A stretch of DNA of 64,000 nt from Isoetes taiwanensis (Eukaryota > Streptophyta > Lycopodiopsida > Isoetales > Isoetaceae). The stretch is from contig JAJEKV010000314.1 of NCBI GenBank assembly GCA_021234155.1, forward strand, positions 60,001 through 124,000. Direction: 5' to 3'. Below are positions 10,851 through 22,250 of this stretch, piece after piece (the first letter of the stretch is position 1; the number at the start of each line of letters is the position of its first letter). The notes beneath the pieces are model-generated. The model had not been told where the DNA came from and did not search any database. It was given only the letters and a program-made list of their open reading frames with translations. Made by a program: the position numbers and the translations under genes.

Positions 10851-11436
10851 GTTTAGGTCTCGCATGATATAATTTCTTAATTCGAAATCATAAGTTGCCA
10901 AAATATTGACAACATAAAAGAAACAATAATGTGTCACGTCAACGCGCATCAATGTTTTTACTATAAAGCACAATCTATCTATCTATATATATCTATATAT
11001 ATCTATATATATAGTAATAAAAGCAAAATGTAGTTTGTGCACAGCATCTCGGCCGTTAATTTTATTGTGTTTTCTAACTTTACTATAATCCGTTAGATCT
11101 AAAAGCAGTTGAAAAGAGTGTGTGTCTTCATTGGGCGTTTTGAATCCCCGCTCCCTTCCTCCTTGGCTTGTCCATGTGTTTTCGGCAGTGTCAACTGTAA
11201 TGTTTTGGGCTTCTTGGAGGCAGCGATCCTAACTAACTCTCGCGGCTGCAGCATCTATATATAGTATCATCGGGCAATATACCAAAAAGTGGGGCGTTAT
11301 TCTCTGATAATCGATCCAAATCTTGTGAGATGTCTTGTGGGTCGACTGTATCATGTTCTGTACATGTATTATCAAGCACGCATACAAGCACGCAGCTCCT
11401 GCAGCAGTATTTCCAAGTCTCCAAGCTCGACCCAAG
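10851..11436. other. Intergenic stretch with TCTATATA microsatellite and TATA-like site
   Basis: A microsatellite of TCTA and TCTATATA units lies at 10976-11022. A palindromic TATA-like site, CTATATATAG, lies at 11255-11264, about 175 bp before the ATG of the gene fragment at 11437. It could be that gene's promoter, but nothing else supports this. Confidence 0.45.
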
Positions 11437-11800
11437 ATGGCGCAGAACCTTCCGGTGCATTTCAAACAGGTATGTTTGGCACTTTGGCTTTTGATTTTTT
11501 ATTTTTTAACTGTTTAGGTTTTTTTCAATGATCTTTCTGAAGCAAAATTTTCAACTCGGGTTTATCACCCATAACGATTAACGAATCCTGTTTCCACAGA
11601 ATGCCAATCTTGGCAGACACAACTGCGTTTTGGGTCTTCATTAAGCCCAGCCATGCTATTTTGCAAAGAAACACGGAGAAAATGAGGATGACTATTATCT
11701 TCCAGTTGATCATTGTAGAGAGATCGTTCTAGAAACTCTCTGGAGGACATTTGATGATACATTTATGCTGAAACAAGAGAGAATCAAATGCTGGGTAAAG
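11437..11800 (+). pseudogene. Unidentified two-exon gene fragment with stop
   Basis: A short first exon, MAQNLPVHFKQ (11437-11469), ends at a GTATGT donor. A phase-compatible second exon starts after a TTTCCACAG acceptor at 11600 and reads NANLGRHNCVLGLH, then TAA (11642-11644), then coding-like AKKHGENEDDYYLPVDH and EIVLETLWRTFDDTFMLKQE in the same frame. The open, charged reading after the stop suggests a real exon that has acquired a nonsense change. I cannot name the family with confidence. It lies just upstream of the PPR pseudogene in the same orientation and is not obviously part of it. Confidence 0.35.
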
Positions 11801-11960
11801 AGTTTATCAAGTAGTATGCATTTTTACTGCGAATTATTTTCCTATTTTGGGTCTTGTTGAACCATCCTTTGCTCTGTGTGGATTCAGGATGGAGATGTCA
11901 TGTCCAATTGCATCAGACTAGACATAAATACCTTTCTAGATATGAGGATATTGGGGCATT

Positions 11961-13160
11961 ATGCAGGAAAGGGAGTTTAGAAGAAGTGTTGGGTCCCCAT
12001 TGACAGAGATATTAAATGCATATGCTTCTATATTATGTGCTTGTGGAGATTCTAAGAGGCTATCAGATCTTGCATGGGTGCACCAGCACATGGTCTCCAG
12101 GGGGTTTCAAGAAAATACGTTTTTGAGAAACTTGCTTGTGGATATTTATGGTAAGTGTAAAAGTCTGGAGGATGCCCGATCTGTTTTTGATGGCATAGGA
12201 TGCCCGATCTGTTTTTGATGGCATACTTCAAAAGAATGTTTTTTCATGGAATGCGATCATAGCAGCATACCTTCAGAATGAGCATGCTAAAGATGCTATA
12301 GAACTCTTCTATCAGATGCAGTATAATAATATTGAAGCTGTCATATTGAACCTGACAGCTGCACTTTTGTGAATATCCTTTGTGCCTGTGCTAATTGGCC
12401 TGAAGGTAAGCTTATACATGCATTTACTATTAATAAAAAATTTGAGGCAAATGTTGTTGTTGGTACTGGCCTTCTCACAATGTATGGGAAATGCAATAGA
12501 GTGGATGATGCCCGGGCCGTGTTTGACAAACTTAACCAAAAGGATTTGGTATCCTGGAATGCCATGTTGATAATGTATGCTCACAATTATGATTGCAGGG
12601 AAGGATTTCATCTTTTCGAACAAATGAACATGGGAAAACAGAAGGCCAATAAGATAACATTCCTAAATCTTCTTGAGACATGCATCTTCTCAGCTGATTT
12701 ACCACATGGCAAATTTTTACATGCTGTTCTTATTCATAATTGTATGGAAACTGACATCCTTGTTAGAACTTCTCTTGTTACTATGCACGGTAAGTGCGGT
12801 AACCTTGAAGGTGCTTGCCAACTCTTCTATAGGGCCACAAAGTGCCACATTGTGCTGTGGAACAGCATGCTATTTGTGTATACGCTGAATGGTTACTGCA
12901 AAGAAGCAATACAGCTCATGGATGCTTTAGGACAAGAGAGTTTGAAGCCAAACAATGTTACTTTTATTAGTGCTCTTGATGCTTGCAGCAATATGGCTGA
13001 TTTAGCAAACGGAATACTATTGCATGCATGCATCATTAGTAGAGGTATTTGCTCAGGAACCATTTTAGAAAATGCCCTGATAAGCCTCTATGGGAACTGT
13101 GCAAAGATAGATGCAGCATGCCAAGTATTCGATATCATGGCAGAACCTTATAATTTCTGA
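11961..13160 (+). pseudogene. PLS-type pentatricopeptide repeat (PPR) protein, broken
   Basis: PPR proteins bind organellar RNA in chloroplasts or mitochondria as arrays of about 35-residue helical hairpins. Here the repeats read YASILCACGDSKRLSD, GFQENTFLRNLLVDIYGKC, NVFSWNAIIAAYLQNE, EANVVVGTGLLTMYGKC, DLVSWNAMLIMYAHN, ILVRTSLVTMHGKCGN, HIVLWNSMLFVYTLN and TILENALISLYGNCAK. The alternating Y(G/K)KCG and SWN motifs are those of plant PLS proteins. The frame is broken twice: by a 28-bp tandem duplication (12170-12225), and again near 12330, where EPDSCTFVNILCACA resumes in another frame. It ends at TGA 13158-13160 without the E or DYW tail. No N-terminal targeting peptide was found in the preceding sequence. 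Confidence 0.85.
12170..12225 (+). repeat. Perfect 28-bp tandem duplication inside the PPR frame
   Basis: Two adjacent identical 28-bp units, each beginning GGATGCCCGATCTG and ending GATGGCATA, at 12170-12197 and 12198-12225. Since 28 is not a multiple of three, the duplication shifts the PPR reading frame. Because the copies are identical it looks recent compared with other damage in the window. Confidence 0.95.
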
Positions 13161-15224
13161 AGGACTGGCAGAACTTCATATCCAATTGTTTTCTAAGTTT
13201 TTGGTGGTCTTTGTGCAGATAACCATCCCCATAGATACCACGAAAGTCAGGCTACAATAGCAAGAATTTTTTTTGCAAATCTGTGGCACTCAATTATAAG
13301 GGTTTGTTTGATACCATTGTTGTAACTGCAAGAGCAGCATATAGGACATCTGATCTCTGATGAGGCCATTTTCGTTATAGTCCTGGCATTTAAAACGCAC
13401 CTCCTTCTGTGACAAGTTTTAGCTTTCTCTGCATTCCAGACAAGGGATGAATCTATCTCCCTGTATGTGCTCATCTAAGATGCATGTTAATCCACACACT
13501 GCTTACTTTGATGTAGATGAAGACTTGGATGCTCACTTTGTGGAGAGAATTTAGAAATTGCTTTTTGGAGAACACATCATTGCAGTCATATAAATGTGTC
13601 ATTCTTTTGTTGATCTTTACTTGTAGTTCTGGACAAATATTCCTTAAAAGTGAATCTGGTTCAGTATGTATCATGTCATTTTTGGATACATAAGGGAGGG
13701 AGACATCTGCAAATCACTATTGCAGATTTAGTTCAAATAGTCAAGTCTTTGAATGCTTACTTTCTTCTCTTCCTAACTGATCTGGCGAGATACAGATACT
13801 ATGACAATGAAGGAATACGTGTCCAATTGTTTTTCTAAGTTTTTGATAGTCTTTGTGCAGATAACCACTATTCAACTTTTGGCAAAATATGACAAGTTTG
13901 CTTGAGAAATGTTGTTAGTACTGATTCTCACATTTGCTAGCAGGAGTATAGCAGGAGTACTGTGGATAATGATCAGAATGTGGCCATTTTACTTCTTCTT
14001 TGAGCTTGATCATTCACTGGATGCTTCAAGCCTTAACAAATCTTCCTACATACAAAAGTTAGAATAAATGAACAATTATATTTTTCCTTCCATAGTGCAT
14101 GGTATGATGGTGAATGCAGGGCCTGCCATAAGCCTCTGTAAGCAGAAAACTTGTGCCTTTCATAATTTAGTCGATTTCGGGCATTTTCGTTTGTTAAATG
14201 GTGTTTCTCTTTGTCTAAAGATAAAGTGCTAAATGGTGTTTCTCTTTGTCTAAAGATAAAGTGCTATCACTGTGACTTGGATGCTCACTGTGTGGAGAGA
14301 TTTTAGAAATCGCTTTTTGGAGAACACATGATTGCAGTCATATAAATGTGTCATTCTTTTGTTGATTACTTGTAGTTCTGGATCAAATATTCCTTAAAGT
14401 TGAATCTGGTTCAGTATCAGTATCATGTTATTTTTTGATACATAAGGGAGGGAGACATCTGCATATTGAAAAATGCATTTCGAATGACAATTTCCATTCT
14501 ACATAGAATACACGTGTGAAAAGTTACAGAGTCCGATCTAGATATATTTCATCTAAACAAAGTGGACATATTGAAACTGTAGAGAAAAGTGTAAATGTGA
14601 GGCTAAATAAGTAATGGGTAAACCAAGCAATTGACTACAAAGAAAGAAACATGACACACTAAGCAAAGGCACATTATGCTCGAGCAATTCTAAAGCAAGG
14701 CAAGCCGATGTACCTCATGAATACAAACCCATGACACAGAAATAACTGGAGATGTCTGCCTCAACTATCCAGCCTCTACACTTATGTAAAGGTGCCATAC
14801 ATCTGTCTTTATAATGTATTGGTCCAGAGACTCCTATTATAAATAGTCACTCCATAGCCCTATACGCCTTCTAACTAATAACACCATTATGCTAATTTCA
14901 AAAGTCACAAATGCACATTTTACAGGTCTCCATGTACTCTGTCATACATAGTTACTAAAATTCTTAATTTTACTCGAGAAGTCTTATAAACAATGCTTTT
15001 CCAGATACTAGGCCCTAACATTGTCACAGCTTTAACATTGTAGAAAAGTATTGTCCATTGTAAATTGTAGAAAAGTATTGAATATCGTACTAATACAATT
15101 TTTCGTCTGACAAAAAGCCCAGCAACGCTGGGCACTTTTTCTAGTTTCATTATAATGGGAAAATATTTAGTAAATTTTTTTTTTTTTTTTTTTTTTGTAG
15201 ACCTTATGCAGGGGTTGTATACAC
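13161..15224. repeat. Downstream non-coding region with direct duplications
   Basis: Two blocks of about 200 bp are duplicates: 13515-13720 and 14270-14465 share GGATGCTCACT, GCTTTTTGGAGAACACAT, ATATAAATGTGTCATTC and GGGAGGGAGACATCTGCA in the same order. A shorter duplicate joins 13180-13235 to 13815-13870 (TCCAATTGTTT, GTCTTTGTGCAGATAACCA). A 36-bp tandem pair (GTGCTAAATGGTG...) lies at 14195-14266. No coding sequence is supported. The arrangement suggests repeated local duplication of the PPR 3' flank. Confidence 0.8.
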
Positions 15225-15440
15225 GTGTACAGTACCCCTGTATCATACATATGTTGTGTATACCATGAAATATTTAAAAAACATATTTACTCGGTATCAT
15301 ACACCTTTTGCATGTGTTAGGTACACAGGTATGACACCCATGTATCATACATATATTTTTAAGATACATGAATAGATTTGTAGACCTTCTGCAGGTGTAT
15401 GATACACGTGAGTAGTACGCATGTATCATACATATGTTTG
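15225..15440. repeat. ATACACGTG / GTATCATACATA repeat
   Basis: Three or four imperfect units of about 85 bp, each with TGCAGG(G/T)..TATGATACACG-like and CCTGTATCATACATAT-like pieces. The half-units are nearly palindromic (GTATCATAC, ATACACGTGT). Confidence 0.6.
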
Positions 15441-15619
15441 TAGCATACAAGCCTCAACCAGTCCTACATCCTTCTCTGGCAACTGAATAAATACACCTAC
15501 TGCTTCACCAATGTTATCTGCACCCCAGCATATGATTGGAAGTTCAATAGATGGCACCACAAATTTCGTGATCTCTATTGCTACATTCAATGGATCAACA
15601 TCCTTGCCATGAAGGTTGG

Positions 15620-16350
15620 CTCTCTTTACCCCAAATGGCATGTATAATTGCCCTCGTTGGCGCTCCCCAAATGGCTCCATGGGGGTTCCCCGGGGGGTAT
15701 ACCTGACCCCCCCCACACCCCAACCCCCCATTTGGGGGGTATACCTACTCCCTCTGGCAACCAACTGAAATGGGGGTATACTCGCCTCAAACACCCCCAA
15801 ATGTAAGCCATTTGGGGGTATACTACCCCCCCCCCCCCCTCCAAATGGCTCCATGAGGGGTATTTGGGGGAAGGTAGGTATATCCATTTTGGTTGGTGGC
15901 AGGGGGAGTAGGTATACCACCCAAATGGGGGGTGCCTGGGGGAAATGGCAGCAAAATAACAAAATGGCACCTTGAGGATGCCATGGCACCATTTGCATCT
16001 GAAAAAAAAAAAAATTTGCGGATGCGAATGGCACCATGGTGCCATTTACATCCTCAAGGTGCCATGTGTAGGGGGGGTATACCTATATCCCCCCCCCCCA
16101 ATGGCACCCCCCAAATGGCGCCATGGAGCCGTTTGAGGGCTCCAAATGGCACCACCTACCCCTTCCGCACCCCAAATGGGCCATTTGGGTGGTATAGCTG
16201 CCCCTGCGCACCCCCAAATAGCCGTTTGGGTGGTATACCTGCCCCGGCACCCCCAAATAAGCCATGAAGCCATTTGAGGGCTCAAATGGCCCCAAATTGC
16301 TACTTTGGGGTTGGGGGGGGGGGGTATACATGTGATGAATGGCTCTAACA
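15620..16350. repeat. C/G-run minisatellite with CCAAATGG and GGTATACCT cores
   Basis: The stretch alternates CCAAATGGC(A/T)CCAT-like cores with homopolymer C or G runs and GGGGTATACCT. Copies point in both directions, so the region can fold back on itself. Runs of up to 13 C occur near 15827-15839 and of 10 G near 16313-16322. Long open frames through it are compositional artefacts. Confidence 0.8.
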
Positions 16351-17199
16351 AAAAGACGATGCATATAGAAAGACTTACCTGGGTATGGCGTTCACCATTT
16401 TGTTGAAAAAACTATCGGTGACTGGAGCATATGGATCTTGTAAGAATATTGCAGTGCCTCAAAAAGAAGCGCCCAAAAAACCCTGTGCAAACAGCTAATG
16501 TACTTGAAAATAAATGACTGCAAGAAGCCGCCTAGAAGTGCCGATCGGTAAGGAACCGTCGAAGACCCTGCATCCGCCTATAGAAGGATCTATACAAGCG
16601 CCTAAAAAAATGATATGTCGAGCAACAACAACAAATTTGGGATTTCAAAATTTGAATTTCAAATTTGGGCGGGCGGAGGGCTTTTAAATTTAGGCGGGTG
16701 GAGGGGTTTCAAATTTGGGCGGGCATTTTTAAATTTACTCCCGCCTTCCACGAGCTTCGCCATACCCACCCGCCAGTGCCACCTACATCCCCCCTGCTTC
16801 TTGCCGCCTGCGACCGCCAGCGCCTGCTTCGACTGTTAGTGGCGCCTGCTGCTAGATGGCCCATTGGACCTAACGCCAGCACCTAGTGCCGCCTACATTC
16901 GCTTCCTTCCGCTGCACACCCGCCCGGCGCCAACCCATTGTACGGTATTTTGCTGCTAGATGGCCCATTGGACCTAGCGCCAGTGCCTACGCCTGCTACT
17001 AGATGGCCTAGCGCCTAGCGCCTAGTGCCAGCGCCAGCGCCAGTGCTTAGCGCCTTTGTTTTCATCACTCTAGACACTAAAGATATCAGGAATCATAAAG
17101 GCAAGTCTCCAAGGAAAAGGTAGGTCTTCTTTTACTTGATTTTTTAGTTTTCCTAGTCAAATAGCACCAGTTTCTTGAATATATGTTTGCTTGATGCAT
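16351..17199. other. No gene recognised; GCGCC-rich low-complexity tract
   Basis: Positions 16650-16735 repeat AATTTGGGCGGGC-like units. Positions 16800-17055 repeat GCGCCTAGTGCC / GCCAGCGCC units and a 25-bp block beginning TGCTGCTAGATGGCCC. No domain was found in any frame. Confidence 0.6.
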
Positions 17200-17830
17200 A
17201 TTGAGGATGCAAATGGCGTGCATCCTTAGCATGGTCTGCTTTACTAAATGCATATTGAGGAATGCAAATGGCACCATTTGCATTCACCACCATGCATTTG
17301 GTCTGCTACATAAATGCATGCTGAGAATGCCTCATCATGTTTGGAAATGGCACCTTGAGGATGCAAATTTGCACCTGCAACACCAAAAAAACTTTCAATT
17401 TTATTTTTTTATTTTTTTATTTTTTTTGGGTGCTGCCGGTGCAATTGGCGCCTCTCAAGATGCCATTTCCAACCATGCTGAGAATGCAAATGGTGTCCTT
17501 AGCATGCTTAAGAATGGCACCCTTTGCACCCCCAACACCCCCTTTCTTTTTTTGGGAATTTTTTGGGTCTTTGGGGGTGCAAATGAGCCATGTTGCATCC
17601 TCAAGGTGCCATTTCCAAGCATGCTGAGGATGCAAATGGCGCCATGGCGCCATTTGCATTCACTAGCATGCAAAAAAAACATGTTGAGGATGCATTCACC
17701 AGCATGCATTTTTTTTTCTTTGAAGGACGACAATCTATTAAATCAAGAAAAATCAAGAAACATACAAGGGACCTGTGACATGGGACTCAAAATTCACCAG
17801 CATGCATTTGGTCTGCTATAGCAAGGTTCA
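17200..17830. repeat. GAGGATGCAAATGGC / CAGCATGCATTTGG repeat family
   Basis: At least eight imperfect units with the cores GAGGATGCAAATGGC, CCATTTGCATTCAC and ACCAGCATGCATTTGGTC. The cores are partly complementary, so neighbouring units can form stems. A T-rich insert lies at 17400-17428. No coding sequence is supported. Confidence 0.75.
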
Positions 17831-19140
17831 GGTATGCCAAGAGATTTGCTGTGGAGCACCTTCGTCCAGCTTGGTACCACTGAAGATTTTAGTCACGACA
17901 AGATTCAAAATGCGGCTTACAACTTTGACAAAGAGGCATTTAGTGGGGCAGGATTTGACCTTCTTATGAAGGTTGGCAAAGAAAAAGCATGATCCTACTA
18001 ATGGCGTTGATTCAATTCAAACAACAAATTTCGTAATTTAGCTTCATAAACAAAGTTTCTTGATGTGTAAATTTGTCAATTTCAAGAAGTTAATGATGCC
18101 CTTCTTTGGGTAAAACTTGCTAACTTAAGTTGCGGTAATTTTTTTTTTTTTTTTTTTTTTTTTTCCCCCTCTATATTAATGGCGTTGGACCAAATTTGGA
18201 CAAAATATGTGTGAAAAAATGCTAAATAAGCCACATTATCGTTATAAAACACTTTAAAAAAATGTAAAAAATAATTTCATCCCTAGTTGGAATCAACGAA
18301 ATTTCTCATTTTAATGAAATTGTGCTTTTAGGTAAATGTTGATCACGAATGTTTGAAGTTCTTACACCATTGCACTTGCTAATAAACTCTTTGTTTAATG
18401 AACCATAAAACAACATTGATAACAAATAGACATGAGACGAATCACTCTCACATGTGTTAGTGTCTTTACTATGTTCATAAACTTTGTTGCATTCAGAGAT
18501 CATTTTTTCAAGTGGTAAAGGCAGACATGTTTTATACAAGATTAGTTCATAGTGTGCTTACATTTAAAAACAAGATTTGTTCTCCTTCATGTAGATGTAC
18601 GTTTCATATTTCTACTCAACTACATTCATGCAATATGCCTTTATGCCCAATACATCTACAAAGATTTCTACTGTAGCTGCATAATCTAATACCCTAAATG
18701 CATTTCACACATTCTTGATAAATACCAAGCTTTTTTTCAATCCCGCATGGTATATTGCACGAGTTCTGCCTCGGTATAAATTTTTACCGCGAGACCACTT
18801 GTTCGGTGTAAATTTATCTTTGTGTAGCCAGAAAAAAAAAAAAAAAGAGATTACATAAAAGAAAGAAATGCATAGCTGTTCGGATGAGCAAATAGGGGCA
18901 AGTATATAAGGCGTGCTTCTCGGCCTTCGACTCAAACAACATATATAGGAAATGGGCGATGATCGCCGACTTTTAAGTACTACATCACTTGTGCTTTTGA
19001 TACTTGATTCTCCATAACAAATTATATATGGTAATCTGAACTATATCGTCTGGTATAAATTTATACCGTTACATGACTGCTTATCTGCTTATGTTAAATT
19101 TATAACGTTCGGTATAAATTTATACCATCTGAGATGAAGG
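17831..19140. other. Intergenic AT-rich region with GGTATAAATTTATACC palindromes
   Basis: A T run is present at 18139-18163. Two perfect 16-bp palindromes GGTATAAATTTATACC occur at 19052-19067 and 19111-19126, with decayed relatives near 18769, 18806 and 19091. No gene is supported. Confidence 0.65.
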
Positions 19141-20160
19141 TGTTCATAATGGCTGGAGAAAAACACGTGTCCGAGCCACCCCATCCTACTCGCAGGCTTC
19201 CTCCACCCATAGTTTTCACTCCTTATCCATTATCACCAGAAGCTAATGCCAATCCAGATATTTAGGAAGCTAATAAAGCATTAGCCCGCATGTTCCGTAC
19301 ACGTAGGCTTCACAACTCACTCCACCACCTCCTACTCCTGAGCACCGTCTTCCCCCACCAATAAAATTTACTCCACCGCATCCTACACAATAGTACAACC
19401 TTCCTCCTCCCATTCAGTTCACTCCACCACCTCAAGCCAAACGCAGACTCCCTCCTCTATTTCATTTTAGTCCATCTCCCCTAGTTCTACGTAGACTGCC
19501 TCCCCGGGTGCATCTCAATCCTTCATCATCCATCTCGCTACCTGACACTACTCTTAGTGGTAGCAGTCAGCGCCATGCAACTCCAGTGTTTTGTGAGACT
19601 TCAGGAGGAGCTCAACTACTTCACCAACCTCGATTGCTTTTTCCTAGAGAAAAGCAATCATTTTCCATCTAAGACCTCTCCACACCCAACCTCATAGCAT
19701 CTGCCAGTACACTATCTATTCCTCTCATGTCAGACAAAGAAACACCTCATGTTGATCTCTCAGATGTAGCACAATACGCCATGTTTGAATTCAAAGCTCC
19801 TGCTAGTCAAAACCTTAAGCGAGACTTATACAAGAAAGCTTGTACATCACAGAGAAGGAAGAAACTAATGGATGAGGGTAACTTGAGGGCAACACATACA
19901 AAGCATTGTTGTTTTCAATGATGTTTGCTAAAGATGGACTAAAGGAATTGAGGTTGATTCGTGACAGCTACAGTTCAATGACTTTATTAGACCAAAGGGG
20001 CTACTTAGCCTTCATATTAGGCCACATAAGGGTGTGGTACATTTACTTACACAGCTGGTGGCCATACTATTTGTCAAACAACCTTTAAAATGATTCATGC
20101 TTTAGGCAGCAGAAGGCGTCACCACCTGAAGAAAAGGCTTGACAAGAACCCTTGCATTAA
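19141..20160 (+). pseudogene. DUF7869-like protein, N-terminal part (broken)
   Basis: A proline-rich low-complexity start (RRLPPPIVFTPYPLSP, repeated PPP motifs, with a TAG at about 19264) leads to a conserved block: LKELRLIRDSYSSMTLLDQR, GYLAFILGHI and, after a one-base shift near 20030, CGTFTYTAGGHTICQTTFKM and RLDKNPCI. From memory, this GG-T-Y-AGG-H-CxxxF segment is the N-terminal cysteine/histidine region of a large eukaryotic family annotated DUF7869 whose members occur in repeats. Its biochemical role is not established. The frame stops exactly where a different repeat begins (20161). A compatible central part lies at 46.1-46.7 kb in the same orientation. Confidence 0.5.
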
Positions 20161-20345
20161 TGCCACGGTTCTATTGCGACAGCAATAGAACCGACATTCC
20201 TTGGATGGGGACGTCCCTTTGTCACTCCTCCTATTTATTCAGCCTCTCTTCATTGTTCTATCATCGGCGTTCTCTTGAGCTAGATTTCTCCTTCTTCTCT
20301 ATCCTATCAGTTTTTGATGGGTTGTCTGCATTCGATCATGTCCGA
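20161..20345 (+). repeat. Truncated copy of the hairpin-bearing repeat
   Basis: It begins with a perfect hairpin (20166-20193): arms CGGTTCTATTGC and GCAATAGAACCG, loop GACA. It then runs through GGGACGTCCC, TATTTATTCA and TTCTCTTGAGCTAGATTTCT, matching 45081-45240 and the reverse strand at 54640-54480. Here the outer half of the left hairpin arm is absent, and similarity fades after about 20345. The TATTTATT-then-pyrimidine arrangement could be a promoter and 5' leader; this is inference. Confidence 0.7.
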
Positions 20346-22042
20346 TTGTTGATCCTCCTTCTCTTCTGTCCTACCAGGTTTTTCAAACGATTCTGCGAGT
20401 TTCTTCCTACGATGCCCTACCGGTTCTTTTCCTATGGGGTTTTTTTTTTTTCTCTGAGCGTTTCTGTTCAGCGTGTTATGTCTTAGCGCTCAGAACGATA
20501 GATGGGCTGATTGAGCGAACCACTAAGGTTGCGTTGGATGCCTTCTCATTTTTATTACAACCCCTTTGTTGGTTATCGATGGTGCTGGCCCAATAGACGA
20601 ATATTGTCTGCAAAAACATGGACCTGGATCTACAGTCGGGCGTGGTTGGTTGCAGCTTCACTCCATGAGTGATTTTTTACAGATAAGTTACTATAATCTT
20701 CCATATTTTTCTTGGCTCTACTTTTTTCACGATTGGGGTCTGGTTCTCTCTGATTTCTAGGATGCCGTAACCCTGATTGCTTAACTATGCCTTTCTCATG
20801 ATTTCGAATTTTAGAGTGTATGGCGACGATGCCAGAACCCTGATTGCTTGGTTGTCTGCGTTCTTGGCAGTTTGATGAGCTCAGAACAACTGGATTGATG
20901 CCGGATGGGACTCCTATTTGGTCAGATTCAAGCTGGCTATGGCTGATTTAGGGCAAAATCTCGGGCTAGGTATTACCGATTCAGGCCCAAATTTCCAGTT
21001 TTTTCAGATCAGGAAAGTATTTACGATGTAGGGTTCTTTGCATGAGGTAAGTCTGTTCTTGTTTAAGCTTCATTATTTGTACCCAACCGATATATGATCC
21101 TCTTTGAACTCCATTCTGTAAATCTCAGTTTTTTACGTAAGCCGCACAGACTACAGAATTCTGGACCCTAACCCTGTTTGCAGCCCATATGCTTGGGACA
21201 TTTCCCTGTTTGCCTATGTTTGCCGATGTTTGTTGTTTTATTAGCTAGAATTTGTCATGTTTAAGTGACGCTTTCTCTTCTATTATTCCGAGTCTTCTGA
21301 AGCTGTGATGTTGTATCCGATACAAATGCATGCCCTTCTTCTTGCTTGTAGCAGATTTTTAAGCTTCCTTTATTCTATGCTTTCGTAATTTGATCTTTCC
21401 ATCTATCTTCTTTTGCAGAGATGCTTTAGTTTCTCATATTCAATACAAGCTGTTTATGCATTATTCCCAAGACTTTGTAGGCAGGTGATGCCAATTTTGT
21501 GTAGGTGGATGTGGTGCATAGTGCTTTGCTATATTTTTGGTGTCAAGCCTGTCATCTGGATCGTGTTGGGATTGATACCACACAGACCTACTAACAGAGT
21601 ATTGTTTAGGAAATTCCAAAAGTTGCAGTTGGTCTGGTGGCCAAGCTGATGGTTCTTCAGCTTGCAGGTATTGAAGGTTCAAATTCAAGTCCAAACACGT
21701 AACTTTGCTATTGGACAATTTTAAACTCGAGTTTATTTGCATCCTTAACATGTTTTCCAAGTCAGCCTCGGTATTGAATAGTTCTGAATTTGGCCTGGTT
21801 TGAGTTTATATGCATAGGAGGTTTGAATATTCCCAGACTCTAGACTCTGTATGCGTGTATGTGTATGCTTATATACATAGAAGCATCTCTTAGAATTTGT
21901 GTTTATGTTGGTACCTTTGGACTTGGGTGGATTTGTTCATACGATATGGTGCATATACATCATCAGTCCTATGTCATCCCATCTTAGGTGCCAATACAGT
22001 CCCACCTAGAATTTTCCTAGCAATTTTGTATTTTCTTCACTT
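20346..22042. other. No gene recognised
   Basis: Several TTTGCAG-like acceptor sites and pyrimidine tracts give the look of a leader with introns, for example at 21405-21420 before ATGCTTTAG, but no frame shows a known domain. The phrase AACCCTGATTGCTT occurs twice, near 20770 and 20838. Confidence 0.4.
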
Positions 22043-22250
22043 TCAGATGTATTCCACTTCCCAAAGGTGCACTGCCATTCCTCTGCTAAGCTCCTTGTAG
22101 CCACCAAATCTCCTTGCTGCTTTCTTTCCACTAGTGTATTTCTTTAGAAGTTTCATCTTCTGGACCAACACTTCAGGATCAATTATAGCACCAACTATTA
22201 GTGCTCGGGAGATACCTTCCTCGGTCATGTTGTCGAAAGCCTCTACATTT
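22043..22250 (-). pseudogene. Possible heavy-metal-associated (HMA-like) domain exon
   Basis: The minus strand reads FDNMTEEGISRALIVGAIID, then PEVLVQKMKLLKKYTSGKK followed by AARRFGGYKE. The pattern V(x)G-x-(I/V)DPE-x-L-(V/L)-x-K-(L/M)...GKKA resembles the second half of the HMA fold of plant isoprenylated metal-binding proteins. The metal-binding CxxC would be in an upstream exon, not seen here. The open frame is coding-like but isolated and short, so this is a tentative gene fragment. Confidence 0.3.

Noticed and set aside
15426-16351. Overlapping long frames rich in Pro, Gly and Trp
   Set aside because: They come from the C/G-run minisatellite and are open in several frames on both strands.
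15225-17830. CRISPR-like regular repeats
   Set aside because: Repeat and spacer lengths are irregular and the genome is eukaryotic; these are minisatellites.
20161-20200. Helitron 3' end at the hairpin
   Set aside because: There is no CTRR terminus about 10 bp after the stem, and the hairpin lies inside the repeated unit in the other copies.
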